NCBI GenBank assembly: GCA_037178855.1
Contig: JASJZC010000006.1
Coordinates: 868,001 to 932,000 of the forward strand
Reading direction: 5' to 3'
DNA from: Oscheius sp. JU75
Taxonomy: Eukaryota > Nematoda > Chromadorea > Rhabditida > Rhabditidae
Length of the DNA: 64,000 nucleotides
The notes under the pieces are model-generated. The model did not search any database. It saw only the letters and a program-made list of their open reading frames with translations, and was not told where the DNA came from. The position numbers were made by a program, and so were the translations under genes. Below, in pieces: positions 22,118 to 33,540 of this stretch. Position 1 is the first letter of the stretch. Every line of letters starts with the position of its first letter.

Positions 22118-22170
22118 AACAATCTATAATAGCTTAGTGGGCGCATCACTTTATAACACTTCTTCGTACC
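22118..22170 (-). repeat. Right arm of the palindrome split by gypsy
   Basis: Reverse complement of 14001-14053 with very few mismatches, starting AACAATCTATAATAGC. Confidence 0.6.
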
Positions 22171-22324
22171 TAGTTCTAAATTACAAAATCTGAAATGAGA
22201 GACATCTTTCCTCACATATCCCGGCTTTGTAGTTATTATTCCTCATTACGTATTCGATTTTTTAGTGAAAACAGTTTAAAAAGAGTGAATAAACTGTGTT
22301 TACTGAAAAATACTTGTATTTTAG

Positions 22325-23606
22325 TTAGAAACCTTCCACAAATCGGCCCTTTCTTTGAATGCCGTCTTGTCCAAGAAGAAAAACATAAAGCGGGGCACCA
22401 GACTCTGTGCCAAAACCGTAACTGTCGTCTCTCGTATTCACCGCTTCCTGACAAAGCTCTCTGTCGCTATCGGTCCCTCGTTTGCTGATCTCCGCAATCC
22501 TGTTAGTCTAACGTCTCGCGCCTGCGGAATCAGCGTCGAAGCAGTCAGGAACGCCATCAAAAAACCAGTCTCTAAGCATGCCAAGAATAATTCTGAGTTT
22601 TCTGACGATGAGGTTGCCGTGCTTCCAAAATGCAGTGACCACGTGATTGTCTGTCAAACTCCCAGCTCGAAGGGCAAACGTTTGTTCGATAAGGTCCCGT
22701 CTGATATCTTGGGAGAAATTCGCGTTGAAATTCATGCCCAGTACAAGGCCGATCAACGGATCACCTTAACTGCCCTTTTGAATAAGCTGAAAGAAAAACT
22801 TGGAGATGACTTTCAATATAGTGTGCCCAGTCTGTGGAGAATGTTGGGTCCTTTGGGATTCTCATTCCGTAAAGTTACGGACAGGGTCTTCATTTATGAA
22901 ACCCCTTACCTGGTCCGCCTCAGACATGCATATTTGAAACGCATAACCGAGTTGAGAGACATAGATTCATTTTTGTGCTATGTGGACGAGACCTGGCTCT
23001 TCCAGGGAATGCGATGCACCCATGACTGGGTGGATCTCGAAGCCCTCGGTGAGGATAAAGTTCTTTTTCAAAACCGACAGTTTTCCGAAAGAATTCCTCG
23101 ATCGAGGCTTCAAGGTTGGACCGACCCCTGCTCCATCACGCGGAAAGCGAGCGATCGTCATCTCAATGCTCACCGAATTGGCAATGTTGTCCGGCACGAC
23201 AAAGGTTTTTAAAAAATAACTTGCTGATAGGCTGAATTTCTCTAGATCTGGCAGAATGCCGGCAACATCGAGGATGGTGATTACCATCGCACCATGAACG
23301 GTGAGCTCTTTCTGGAGTGGCTCGGCGATGTCCTGCCGAAAGTGAAAGAGGCAGCTGGGGGCAGAAAGCCTGTGATAGTCTTGGATAATGCAGGCTATCA
23401 CTGTCAGGCTATCGACGAGGTACATTTTTCTTTTTTTTCCTTGACATTCCATTCTCCAGATTCCCACCAAAACCGATAGCCGCGAAAAAAGCTCTTCCTG
23501 CCGCCCCATCACTGTATTCTCAATCCTATTGAGCACGTATGGGCTTGGCTGAAAGACATCATCTGCAAGGATGCTACCTTTCGCATTCTACCTTTAAAGA
23601 ATTCGT
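22325..23606 (+). pseudogene. Tc1/IS630-type DDE transposase, frameshifted
   Basis: After an acceptor-like TATTTTAG, a basic N-terminal region is followed by the catalytic core. First Asp is in CYVDETW, second in VIVLDNAGYH, and Glu in CILNPIEHVWAWLK, the usual DDE_3/Tc1-IS630 layout. A frame change near 23070 separates the VLFQNRQF part from the PSRGKRAIVIS part. A six-A run near 23490 puts the Glu block in another frame. Two nematode-size introns are visible (about 23208-23246 and 23420-23459). No ATG was found in the first exon. It is the likely source gene of the transposon at 13.5-24.6 kb, now inactive unless the frame changes are assembly errors. Confidence 0.6.
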
Positions 23607-23630
23607 AAGTGCCGCTGGAGGTTGGAAATA

Positions 23631-24622
23631 CAGTGTGTCAAGAAAGTATAGATACCTCTGCAATTTCACCCGTTTGAATGATTCTTTACGTTTTCAAAGT
23701 TTGTGAGCATATCAGTTCGATAGAAGACGACAGAAAACCTCCATAAAAACTTTAACATTGATCATTTACTGTTTGGTGGCGAGATTCCAGGCGCAAGTTC
23801 AAAATCCTCTGTCAAGAAAGTATAGATACTTTCTCAAAACCCTAAGTATCTTGTTTCGAAAATGGCTAATATTGTAGACAAAAACTCAAAATGGATCCAT
23901 CAATACAGCTGCATCACCCAAACGTCAAAAAAGTTTGGTTTCGAGCACTTTGAAAAAAGTCATTTTGTACTGAAAATCGTGATTACCTCGGTCTATAATC
24001 GATTGCTCCGTGGGATTCCAAGCAATCAACTCCAAAATTTTGTGGAAGATACGTGATATTATAGGTGACAAAGGCCCAGAACTTAGTTCTTCAAAATGTT
24101 AAATCCCTTCCCTCTATACACGTTCGTATATTGAGATCCCATTTTCAATACTAATTTTGACTTGATACGAGTCCGCAAAAACAAAACATCTGTAGCAGAA
24201 CGGTTTTGCCTCTGAACAAGACCAAGATTTTGGAGTTGATTGCTTGGAATCCCACGGAGCAATCGATTATAGACCGAGGTAATCACGATTTTCAGTACAA
24301 AATGACTTTTTTCAAAGTGCTCGAAACCAAACTTTTTTGACGTTTGGGTGATGCAGCTGTATTGATGGATCCATTTTGAGTTTTTGTCTACAATATTAGC
24401 CATTTTCGAAACAAGATACTTAGGGTTTTGAGAAAGTATCTATACTTTCTTGACAGAGGATTTTGAACTTGCGCCTGGAATCTCGCCACCAAACAGTAAA
24501 TGATCAATGTTAAAGTTTTTATGGAGGTTCTGTCGAACTGATATGCTCACAAACTTTGAAAACGTAAAGAATCATTCAAACGGGTGAAATTGCAGAGGTA
24601 TCTATACTTTCTTGACACACTG
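23631..24622. mobile_element. Foldback Tc1/mariner-like element with arms of about 0.4 kb
   Basis: Flanked by TA on both sides, with ends CAGTGTGTCAAGAAAG and its reverse complement. Nearly the whole element is an inverted repeat: left arm about 23631-24040, right arm about 24215-24622, nearly identical apart from a 12-bp indel near the ends. Each arm encodes the same 58-residue stretch (starting MANIVDKNSKWIHQ) on opposite strands. A second copy of the TGTCAAGAAAGTATAG motif lies inside each arm. It has inserted in the right end of the larger transposon. It is non-autonomous. Confidence 0.75.
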
Positions 24623-24654
24623 TAGACTATAAATAAGAATGTTTTCCGAAGAGA

Positions 24655-24912
24655 GGATTCGTACCGAAAACCAAAGTTTTTCAGCGGAGCGCTTTGGCAC
24701 TGCATCACTTGGTCACTTATGTTGAAAGGAGCACTGGATCTGCAAGTCCAAGAGCGCAAAATTCGAAAATTTGGAAACGGGAAAAGCTCCAGAGGACAGC
24801 AGACATCCATTCCGCAGCTGAAATTTTGGGAAACACCATCATTTTCGATGCCCTTCCGAATGACACCTATCACGTTATAATATCCCGCGGGCAACTAAAA
24901 CCCTTCCCTAGT
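24655..24912 (-). repeat. tRNA-headed repeat, right inverted copy
   Basis: The minus strand around 24660-24735 shows an A-box-like and a degenerate B-box stretch (GGTACGAATCC). The segment 24715-24912 is the reverse complement of 13300-13497 with divergence. It abuts the right end of the DNA transposon. Confidence 0.4.
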
Positions 24913-25463
24913 GAGTGACCTCTTTCTGATTACATTGCCCGTTTTTACCAATTTTGTAGGGCTAGTGCTGTACAAGTGCTCAAAGCTGAGATATTTTATT
25001 TTTGGACTGCATTGTCCATGGTGCCATAGAAAACAGGAGCTGACAGAGGTTTACATTGGCTGACATAAGCTGATAAAATTCAGGTGTCAACTGGATAGCA
25101 GATGAGGAGCCTAATGTCAACAATGTATTTTCCTGCGCGTCTTATCGTAAAAATTCGGCATGGATTGAAAAAAGTTGTCGATGTTCAGAACATCGCTCCT
25201 TTCACCGTCCGCTCGAGTCCGTTATACAGGGCTATGCCAGTGGACATTGGAAAGGGATGGATGGGCAAACTTAGAGCAGACTTGTACGGATTCTCATCGT
25301 GCTACGATTACTTTGTACACAAAAATCTTTGGCTTGTGTGCTGAGAAAAAATACGATTTTCCGTTTCCCCTCTTTTTCCATAGAAGGTGTCTCTGTGAAG
25401 TGCTTTCCGGCAGCTGGAAAGAATAGTTAATTCATTCAATAGAATAATCCGTGCTTGTCACAT
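24913..25463. other. Intergenic; no gene recognised
   Basis: An open 80-codon frame at 25102-25344 (plus strand) has no recognisable motif. Nothing else is evident. Confidence 0.4.
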
Positions 25464-28400
25464 TCACTCATAAAATTGTTGGTCACCATTACTGCCGATA
25501 CTTTCTGCGATTCCTTCGAGAATCTTAGAAATCTTACGACCGGAATTCGGCAGACTACGCAAGTAATCGATCTTGGTGTTAATCTGAGAACAACTTGACC
25601 ATAAAACTTGAATAACATACCTGTCCGTAAGTTAACTTGGGCTGTCGCCTAGTTCTCACGCTCTGGACAATGGGTTGAACATCGAGGTTGTGCTGTTTAA
25701 AAATCTCCTCCAACTTGTTATAGAGCTCATTTCCTGCCTGCTTGTCTCTCTGAACTGAGCTATACTTCAGTCTACTAATGTGCAACCTCATTCCGGATCA
25801 AGATACCCAAATATATGCTGTAAGGGTCGGCACCTGCTTTCAAGGAACTGTAGAGGAGGAAGGCTGAGAACTCAATACAAGCGCTCTTGATAGCGTTGAC
25901 CTCGGTATTCAACTGGTCAAGCTGAAGTTTGGATGTTATACCTTAGATACAGAAGCAGAGGCAGAGATATAGAGAGACAAAGAGAGAGAGAGAGAGAGAC
26001 AGAGGGACCGAGAGAAAGAGATTCTGAGATACAGAGAGACGGAGAAACAGAGAGACAGAGCAACAGCCTCTATTACTTGATACTGACTATTTCGTTCAAG
26101 CTCTCGAGCATGATCCTCTGCTGTTCAGTCTCGGAAGTGCATTCTCTAAGTTTTTGACGAACGTCCTCATGTATTATCTGAAAAACAAAGCTTAGCGGGT
26201 GCTCTAGTCAATAGTTACGTCCTCGGTGTCTAAATAGAGCTCATAGTCAATATACTGGTGGGTATGCTTGTTGTGGTGGCACTTTGCGCAAAAGCCGTCT
26301 TTTGAGAAAACTTGGCAGCTCGTCATCTGCTGGTTCTGTCTATCTCTCTGAACCGTCTACCCTGTAATTTCAAATAACTTTGACCAACTTTCAACTGAAG
26401 GTAGTGACATTGATAGTGACACGGTTTGCTTGGTTGGTATACAAGTGTTCCGTCGTTCAGGTAGCAGGAGCTTGAGCATGTAGTAGCGATGCAAATGAGC
26501 TGTGTACACTGCAGAAAACGTTTCTTAAGCACTTTCTGAAAACTTTGAATTAGAAAAGATAAAAAATGAGAAGAGTAGGAGACAGAATTCTTACTTTTTG
26601 TGTATGCATCAGTTTCCTGAGCTCAACCTCGCTTTGGGTAGACATATTGATCTGAAATACTCATCTGCTACGGTCACTGAAAACAAAAAGTACCTTCTCC
26701 CTCAGGCTAACCACCTGATGTTGGTAGTCCACCAAGCTCTGCATTGTCTCCATCAGGGGTCTGGCCAGTTTTGACAGTAGTTCACTAACTGTATCCATAT
26801 TTGTCGTGTCTTCCGTCAAATGTGGGTTTAGGCGTTGGATTCGGGCGAGGAATCTGAAAACTTCACTGGGGCAGAGGACATCGAACATTGGATAGTGACA
26901 GTGACGGTGACTCACTTCCGTATTTCTGGGACATTGTGTTCCCAACTTTTTCTAACAATTTGCTCGTGATGCTTTTTCACCCGGTTTCCGTCATTCATCA
27001 GAAGACACATGTATCGGAAACAGTCATTCTCGAAGCAGAATACGTTCGATCTAAACTTCTCTATTCCACAGGAACGAGAAATCTCACAAAGTCAGAGTTA
27101 TCTCAATTCCATTGGCAGCTTTCAAGTCCTCGAAATATGTCTCCAAGAGGGTGTATGTTTCTCCAGGCAGGTAGAAAGTCGAGCGGGTATTGGTGAAACA
27201 GAATAGAATGTTCTTGAGGGCACTGGAATGCAGCTTTGTCAAAAAGTAGTCTAAGCTTCGACGAAAGCCGACAGACATGACAGATTCGTTGGGCTTGAGG
27301 AGGAGGCAAATCGCGTGAAGGTTTCTGTAAACATAGGATTATAAGAAAGTGTTAGACGGACCCGATACTCTGGATGAGATGAAGAACCTTCTTGAAATTG
27401 ATACCGTCCTGATCCTGTCCTCGGGTGTCATTGACACCGGGAGTGTCAATAATACGCAGCAGTTTTCTTTTCCCATTCTCGGCAATCCATGTCATTTTGT
27501 GAATCAGAGGTTCCTAGAACGACTTTCGATTTTTTAGTACTGCTAGCTAGAATTGTTTCTCCACTAGCCAATAATGGTACACACAACTAAAAGTACATGC
27601 ATAAACTTGGAGCAATTACTGCAGCTAGTTACAAACACTTGTGAGTTTAGTGGCTGTGTCTCTCAGTCTCTCTGTTACGATCAGATGTCAGACGAAAGAA
27701 ACGTTAGAAAACGACAATTTTTTAAAAAGACGGTGGAATAGCTGGAGAACTGAGCGCGAACAAGAATCAACAAAAGAGACCGGTTTGGCACCAAAAGTGA
27801 GTGTCCTGTAGGACGCGGGGTATTTGAATGCGGGAAATATCCTAACTCTCACTGTCTCTGTCGCTGCCGCAATGCTGGTACCTCACCTGTGTTCTTGACT
27901 CGCCAGCTTTTTCAGTGTGCTCATTGATACTGTTCCCTGCTCCCGTCGTAGCCCGGACTGTAATCTTACTAATTCCGACTGCCTAAAATAATGTAAAACA
28001 CTATTTAACTGACAATTCTACCTCAGAAACAGTAAACGTCGAGTCTATCAGAATTTTAGGTCCCCCAGCCAGGGCATCTTCCATCGAATCGAACTTGATG
28101 TAGTTGGCGCAACTGTTGATGAAAGTAGTCTTTCCAACTCCAGTTTCTCCCAGAAGCAGAACGTTGTAGACATCTTCTTGGGGGACCCCGTCAGTGTAAA
28201 AGTCCTGTTTAATTCTGGTGTCTTGTCCTTGTTCTGTATCTTGTTCTTGTAGCAGACTGGACTGATCTGGTTGTGAGTTGAACGATTGGAATGCTGTTGG
28301 CGGTCCCGACGGAGTCAGAGAGTTGCGGTTTCGGTCAAAAGTTTGATCCCCGTTGGGACATCTTGTATTGTCGCCGGCCTCGGTTAAAGTCTCTCCGATA

Positions 28401-30350
28401 GATCTATAGTTCTTCTCGTATCTTGCTTCAGTTTCGTTCTTCTCGTATCTACCCGGGGTTCGGACAGCCGGGGCTGGAACTTCTGGTGGATGATTGTCCT
28501 GGACCTGAAGGACCCCGTTCGTGTAAAAGTCCTGTTTACGTCTGGTCTCTTGTTCTGTATCTTGTTCTTGTAGCAGACTGGACTGATCTGGTTGTGAGTT
28601 GAGCGATTGGAATGCTGTTGGCGGTCCCGACGGAGTCAGAGAGTTGCGGTTTCGGTCAAAAGTTTGATCCCCGTTGGGACATCTTGTATTGTCGCCGGCC
28701 TCGGTTAAAGTCTCTCCGATAGATCTATAGTTCTTCTCGTATCTTGCTTCAGTTTCGTTCTTCTCGTATCTACCCGGGGTTCGGACAGCCGGGGCTGGAA
28801 CTTCTGGTGGATGATTGTCCTGGACCTGAAGGACCCCGTTCGTGTAAAAGTCCTGTTTACGTCTGGTCTCTTGTTCTGTATCTTGTTCTTGTAGCAGACT
28901 GGACTGATCTGGTTGTGAGTTGAGCGATTGGAATGCTGTTGGCGGTCCCGACGGAGTCAGAGAGTTGCGGTTTCGGTCAAAAGTTTGATCCCCGTTGGGA
29001 CATCTTGTATTGTCGCCGGCCTCGGTTAAAGTCTCTCCGATAGATCTATAGTTCTTCTCGTATCTTGCTTCAGTTTCGTTCTTCTCGTATCTACCCGGGG
29101 TTCGGACAGCCGGGGCTGGAACTTCTGGTGGATGAATGTTCTGGACCTGAAGGACCCCGTTCGTGTAAAAGTCCTGTTTACGTCTGGTCTCTTGTTCTGT
29201 ATCCTGTTCCTGTTGCAGACTGGACTGATCTGGTTGTGAGTTGAGCGAATGGAATGTTGTTGCTGACGGTTCCGACGGAGTCAGAGAGTTGCGGTTTCGG
29301 TCAAGTGTTTGGTCAGCCGAGGCTGGAATTTTTGGTGGGTGATTGTTCTGGACATGACTCTCGGAAGAAGGACTGGGCGAGATAGAAGAGAGGTAAGCAC
29401 TAGCAACCGCTGGGCTTTCTAGGAAGCCCGAGTTTGAAACTTCATGATCGGACGAGTTGCTGGTTCTTTCTGCAGTCTGCTGTCCAACATTTTTTCTTAA
29501 ACAAGTAATTAGGTGCTTGGAAATTAGCCATGGTACCTGAATCCCTGCCCCTGATGTCGTGACCGATCGAAATCGATTTTAATCGTTTCCTTTGCCCCGC
29601 TTGTTCCCCAGTACATTTCCTCATCTTGAGAAGACTTTTGTTCGACTTTTTTGACTCGCGGAGCGCAGTGTTTTGATGCATGGTGGCTTTCCAAGTCCGC
29701 CTGCAGCACTTGAGAATTCGAGACATCTGTTGCTTCCTGTGCTTGCTCCGGAAGATGCTGATAAAGACGGCTAAAGGTTCTATTAATAGTCCCGACCTAT
29801 TCAACCTACTGTCTCATTTCCTCGAAGATCCGACATACAACATCGTCGCCTTTGACCTGTAACAAACTACGTTTTGACAGTATTGTTATGGCGTACATTA
29901 TTGTACCAAGATTTAATGTGGAGAAATTTTGACTTCATGCACTCGTTTAAACCGGAAAACGCTTCCTCTGAGTACGTCTCCCAAAACTGAAATTGGTGCT
30001 AGTTTAATGACAAAAACAGCTAAAAACTATACCTTTAGCGGTCTACTCTCTATTTTTCCCCCAAAGACGTCGCGAGGTTCATCATGCTCCAAGGCATACC
30101 AAAGTATTATTATTTTGTTCAACAGCGGAAGCTCAGATAGAATAGTGTAATAAGCAATCTGTCTGGCTGGGTCAGAGATGTTGGCCGAAAATGAGGACGT
30201 GGCCTGCGTTTTGAACTGATCTCAAGTTGATAAAAAAAAAGAACTACCTGTGACATTGGGGTCTTTTCCTTGCTGCCACAGCAGAAAAAACTCTGGAAAC
30301 TGTAAAAAGAAGAGCGGAGAATCTCTGCTGTGAGTAGCGTTGGAAGGTTG
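25464..30350 (-). CDS. Large P-loop GTPase-like protein with tandem repeats
   Basis: A multi-exon gene. N-terminal exons (30.35-30.0 kb) have short helical, ankyrin-like pieces (LLWQQGKDPNV). A hydrophilic Gln/Ser-rich region follows, holding about 3.3 copies of a 107-residue repeat (29.3-28.2 kb) with no Met codon. Next come a Walker A/G1 (LLLGETGVGKTTFIN), a switch motif (RIIDTPGVNDTRG), a CFTNTRSTFY block, NDCFRYMCLL, and coiled-coil-like segments. A Cys/His-rich C-terminal part (CAKCHHNKHTH) may bind zinc. The stop is at 25464. The order matches an uncharacterised animal and fungal family of GTPase-like proteins. A decayed paralogue lies at 9.6 kb. The start is not fixed. Confidence 0.6.
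28194..29235 (-). repeat. 321-bp tandem repeat coding 107 residues
   Basis: Units start at about 28194, 28521, 28842 and 29163. The second and third are almost identical; the first is 6 bp longer and diverges toward the P-loop exon; the fourth is partial. All are open on the minus strand, and each unit holds ARYEKNYRSIGETLTEAG and ends with RRKQDFYTNG. Confidence 0.9.
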
Positions 30351-31200
30351 CTGATAAGAGAAATGTTACGGGCAAGAAAAAAGATCGTGAGATAGGTGAG
30401 GAATTAGACTTATTGACCAGCTAGGGATGGGTGAGGTCGATGACTTCTCCCTTGAGAGAAATTAGAAGTGATAGAAGACAGATAGACAAAGAGATAGACA
30501 GAGATACAGAAAGTCAGAGACAGAAAGACACAAACGGAGGCAGTGACACAGAGGTCTCTGATATTAACTTTTCCAAAGTTTTACAATCTTGCTCTCTCGT
30601 TACCGTTGTGCTAACTCAGTGTTGTCTTATCTTTATTGTTTGCCACGCTGTAGAAGCCCAGTCAGGAATTAGGGAGGTAAACAGGCTCAGAGAACCGATT
30701 AGACTTGTTTCGAAGAATGAGGAATCAGTACTTTATTGTTCTCGAATGACAGAGACAGAGAGTCAAGGTGAGAAAAAGAGCAAATCAGACACAGAGGCAG
30801 CAAGATAATCAGAGAGAGTTTCTTTTTATCAACTTCTTTTCTAGTCTTGAAGGCTATTGAACTTTCAACCGTTCACTAGTTTGCTACTGAAGAAACAGCG
30901 CTGAAATAAAAAGCAGGGAAAATAGATAACCAGTAGCGCTGTCGACAGACGGCGGAGCGGTCTGATGCCTCAAATAAAATCGAAATAGATCCCTAATCAC
31001 ATTCTGACCAAAAAAGAAGGAAGCGCTAAAGAAGATCCAAAGCTCTGGAAACGCGAAAGGAAAGAGCGGAGAAATTTGTTGTGAGTATAGTTGGAGGGCG
31101 GCTGATAAGAGACGGGCAAGGAGAGAGCTCGCAAGATAAAAGAGAAATTAGACTTATTGATCAGCTAGGGCTGGGTGGAGTTGATAATTTCTCAATGGCG
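30270..31200. repeat. Duplicated segment pair
   Basis: About 170 bp at 30270-30440 recurs in direct orientation at about 31000-31190 (shared: CTCTGGAAAC, AAGAGCGGAGAA, GCTGATAAGAGA, TTAGACTTATTGA). The later part also matches 8600-8690, next to a PLA2-like exon. Between the copies is GACAGA-type repeat and no recognised gene. Confidence 0.5.
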
Positions 31201-31214
31201 AGAAATTGGAGATG

Positions 31215-31320
31215 AAGCATTTAAGATAGAGAGATTTTGTCTTGCTTCACAACCCATTGCTGTACATCATTCTTCGCCCAATGTCTGAAATTTTTGACAG
31301 CGTCACAGAAAGCATCTGCC
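31215..31320 (-). pseudogene. Second isolated PLA2-like last exon
   Basis: The minus strand encodes AFCDAVKNFRHWAKNDVQQWVVK, homologous to the C-terminus of the intact PLA2-like gene at 55 kb and to the fragment at 8.7 kb. No catalytic exon is visible upstream. Confidence 0.45.
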
Positions 31321-32024
31321 AATCAGCAGTATTTGTCTAACCAAGCCGAAATCTTCTTCAAACCGGCACAAAACCTAAACAGCGATAGGAACTGGAAAAT
31401 GATAGAATCCAACGTGTCACCACAGCTCTCCTGACTCGTATTACTCTCATAGCACTGGTCATGGCCCCTCGACCTTACAGGCATGGTTGAAGAGATCTGT
31501 CTGCCTATGACAGCTGAATTTGGTAAAAACATGTGATGCCAGCATCGCTCTCCAGATCCGCATTCCCAATTTCGAGCATTGAAGATGTCGGAAACCCAAG
31601 CTCCGATCCCTTTGAAGAAGTCGGCAATGACTTAGTAGATGTCAGCCTGTAAAAAGGAAAGTGTCTGTCTCTGTGTCTTTCTGTCACTCCGGCTCACCTG
31701 ACAAGAAGGCGGAAAAGTATATTTTACCACGGTGACAGTGACAAGCTAATTTTTCTTACTCTTCTCAAAGTCAAGAACACCATCATCCCCAAAAATGGAG
31801 TTCATTAATACGAGCCGGTCACTGTCTCTATGGTCAAGGAAGTACTTTTCGGAGCTGAGAGCGTACAGACCAGACAGCCTAGTCATTCTGAGTCGAATCT
31901 GTTAGATGAACCAGAATGCCTGGTTTATGACGAAAGACATTGGATTACTTGAGATAGTATCTAGTTTCTCCGATGGTTGATCCAAATTCCAAAGTTTGGG
32001 CTGTCATGAACATAGGACCTGTTT

Positions 32025-32766
32025 TCAGACCTACATCCTCATGATGTTCTACCATATCTGTAAGGGACATCCGAGGTGTTCTGGGTTTACTGTATGAAAA
32101 ACGTAGAAGTCCACTGGAAAGACCGGCTGGACCGGGGACGCGGTACTCTCTTAGTGTAAGTCTCTATCTGTTCAGAACTTCCTGACAGAATCAGACGAAA
32201 TGAAAGTCATAGGAAGCATTCAGGATGCCGGTCAGGCTTACTGCAATCTACTACAGAAGCTCTTTCTCGTTTTTCGCATCTTTGTCCGTGGTTTCAAGGT
32301 ACTTTCGAATCTTTTTCACATGATCGAACTACTCTTTCAGACAGCCAAATCTACTTCCAGTGGACGGAAAATTACCTTGTACCTCATGAAACTTCTGAAT
32401 CGCTGCTGTCAGATCCATTATCTGAAGCTCACCCAATCTCATATTCAGTTCATGCAGATAGTTAGGATTGTGAACATGTCGTCGAACTATGTGGAGATTC
32501 ACGAGGAGGCGGTGGACGTGGCTAGGAAACTCTATAGTCGAGTAAGACTACTCGATTCGATTGCGGAAAGCGAGTTCTTCAAAGACTTTTTGGAAACATA
32601 CTTATGTGTAAATGGCTCTTTGGGAGTGGGTATAGAGATGACAGAGAGAAAGAGGGCAGTCTGTCTTCAAGAAACTTGTGACTTTCCAGACATTGACGAC
32701 CCTTTCTTCGGACTGGATATCAGAGATCTGGACAGATTAAGATTCAATGAAGAGATCACTGATTAG
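32025..32766 (+). CDS. 3' part of an unrecognised helical protein gene
   Basis: Exon material begins after a TTTTCAG acceptor near 32026 (ILMMFYHICKGHP). After another intron it continues as FLTESDEMKVIGSIQDAG, and then an open region with no recognisable domain (for example DVARKLYSRVRLLDSIAESE and DDPFFGLDIRDLDRLRF). A possible 45-nt in-frame intron lies at about 32300-32341. The predicted protein is mostly alpha-helical, with no signal peptide. Upstream exons may start near 31790. The stop TAG (32764-32766) overlaps the stop of the GST gene on the other strand. Confidence 0.4.
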
Positions 32767-33540
32767 AATGGGGTCTCTGGACGGCTGGCACGCCAGTTCT
32801 TCAGCTCCGGGTTGCTGTGGACCTTCTTGTAGTGCTGACGGAGCTCAGGAAACTGATCAATGAGCTGCGGAGCCTTCTCATCCAGATTGGCGATGAACTC
32901 AGCGACTGGCAGGTCGATGGAGGTCAAAGAGTCACCGACCAGGTAGCCAGAGCTGTTCTTCTTCAGAGCGTTGAGGTAGAAAGGGAAGTGCTTCTTGACA
33001 GCAGGAATGAAGACTTCTTCCTTGAGCTTTTCCAGGTCTCCCTGTCCGAACCCGATGAGGACGACAACATAGGGACGAATCTCGGTCATGAAGTCCTTCC
33101 ATTGGTCGAGGAGAGAGTCGACTTGGGCCTCGTCCCAAGCGTTTTTGCCGGCCAGACCTGTAACACACATGTCTCTCTGTTTCTCATTCTCTCCGTCTTA
33201 GTGACGCTTTACCACTCGTCTCTCTTTCTCTCTGTCTCTTTGTTTTAGTGTCTTTCTGTCCCTCTGTTTCTCTGTCTTTCTGTGTCCCTGTCTCTGTCTC
33301 TTCCCACAACTCACCAAACTTCCTGGCCAAATATCTAGAGATAGCATAGGACTGAGCCAATTTCTTGCCATCTTCTTCCAGAACAGGCATCTGTCCAAAA
33401 GGCATCTCGGCCTTGTGTTGAGGCCACTGATCCATGGGGATTCTCACATCCTCGTAGTCCTGCTTGGCCACGACAAAGATCTGGCGGATGATCTCTCCAG
33501 CTCCACGACCCGGGAAGTAGGTCAGCTTGTAGTTCACCAT
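32763..33540 (-). CDS. Glutathione S-transferase, nematode sigma-like (copy A)
   Basis: Two exons (33540-33315 and 33157-32763) join in phase to 206 residues, normal for this class. The N-terminal thioredoxin-like domain has the catalytic Tyr region (YKLTYFPGRGAGE) and the glutathione-binding MPVLEEDGKKLAQS. The C-terminal helical domain starts GLAGKNAWDEAQVD and contains SGYLVGDSLTSIDL. The intron is long for this gene set and built mostly of GACAGA repeats on the sense strand. The enzyme conjugates glutathione to electrophiles or acts as a peroxidase or prostaglandin-type isomerase in the cytosol. A TATA box lies about 100 nt upstream. Confidence 0.93.

Larger units (their letters stand above)
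13498..24634 (+). mobile_element. Tc1/IS630-type DNA transposon, expanded by later insertions
   Basis: The left end begins TAGTCTATTTCCAAC (after TA) and runs about 55 bp through a GCGGCACTTACGAATTC block. The same sequence appears inverted at 23577-23630 and resumes at 24625-24634 after a foldback insertion. Removing that insertion restores the matching end GGAAATAGACTA plus TA. The TA target duplication and the DDE-type transposase at 22.3-23.6 kb place it in the Tc1/mariner-IS630 superfamily. A complete gypsy element (14063-22094) lies inside. Without the two insertions it would be about 2.1 kb. Confidence 0.6.

Noticed and set aside
22980-23219. Second independent gene in the transposase region
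   Set aside because: It is the continuation of the transposase after a frame change, not a separate gene.
28194-29235. CRISPR-like or satellite array
   Set aside because: The 321-bp units are in one open reading frame next to a P-loop exon, and the DNA is nuclear eukaryotic; it is a coding tandem repeat.
32817-33248. 143-codon plus-strand frame
   Set aside because: Antisense shadow of GST copy A exon 2 running into a TCTGTC repeat.
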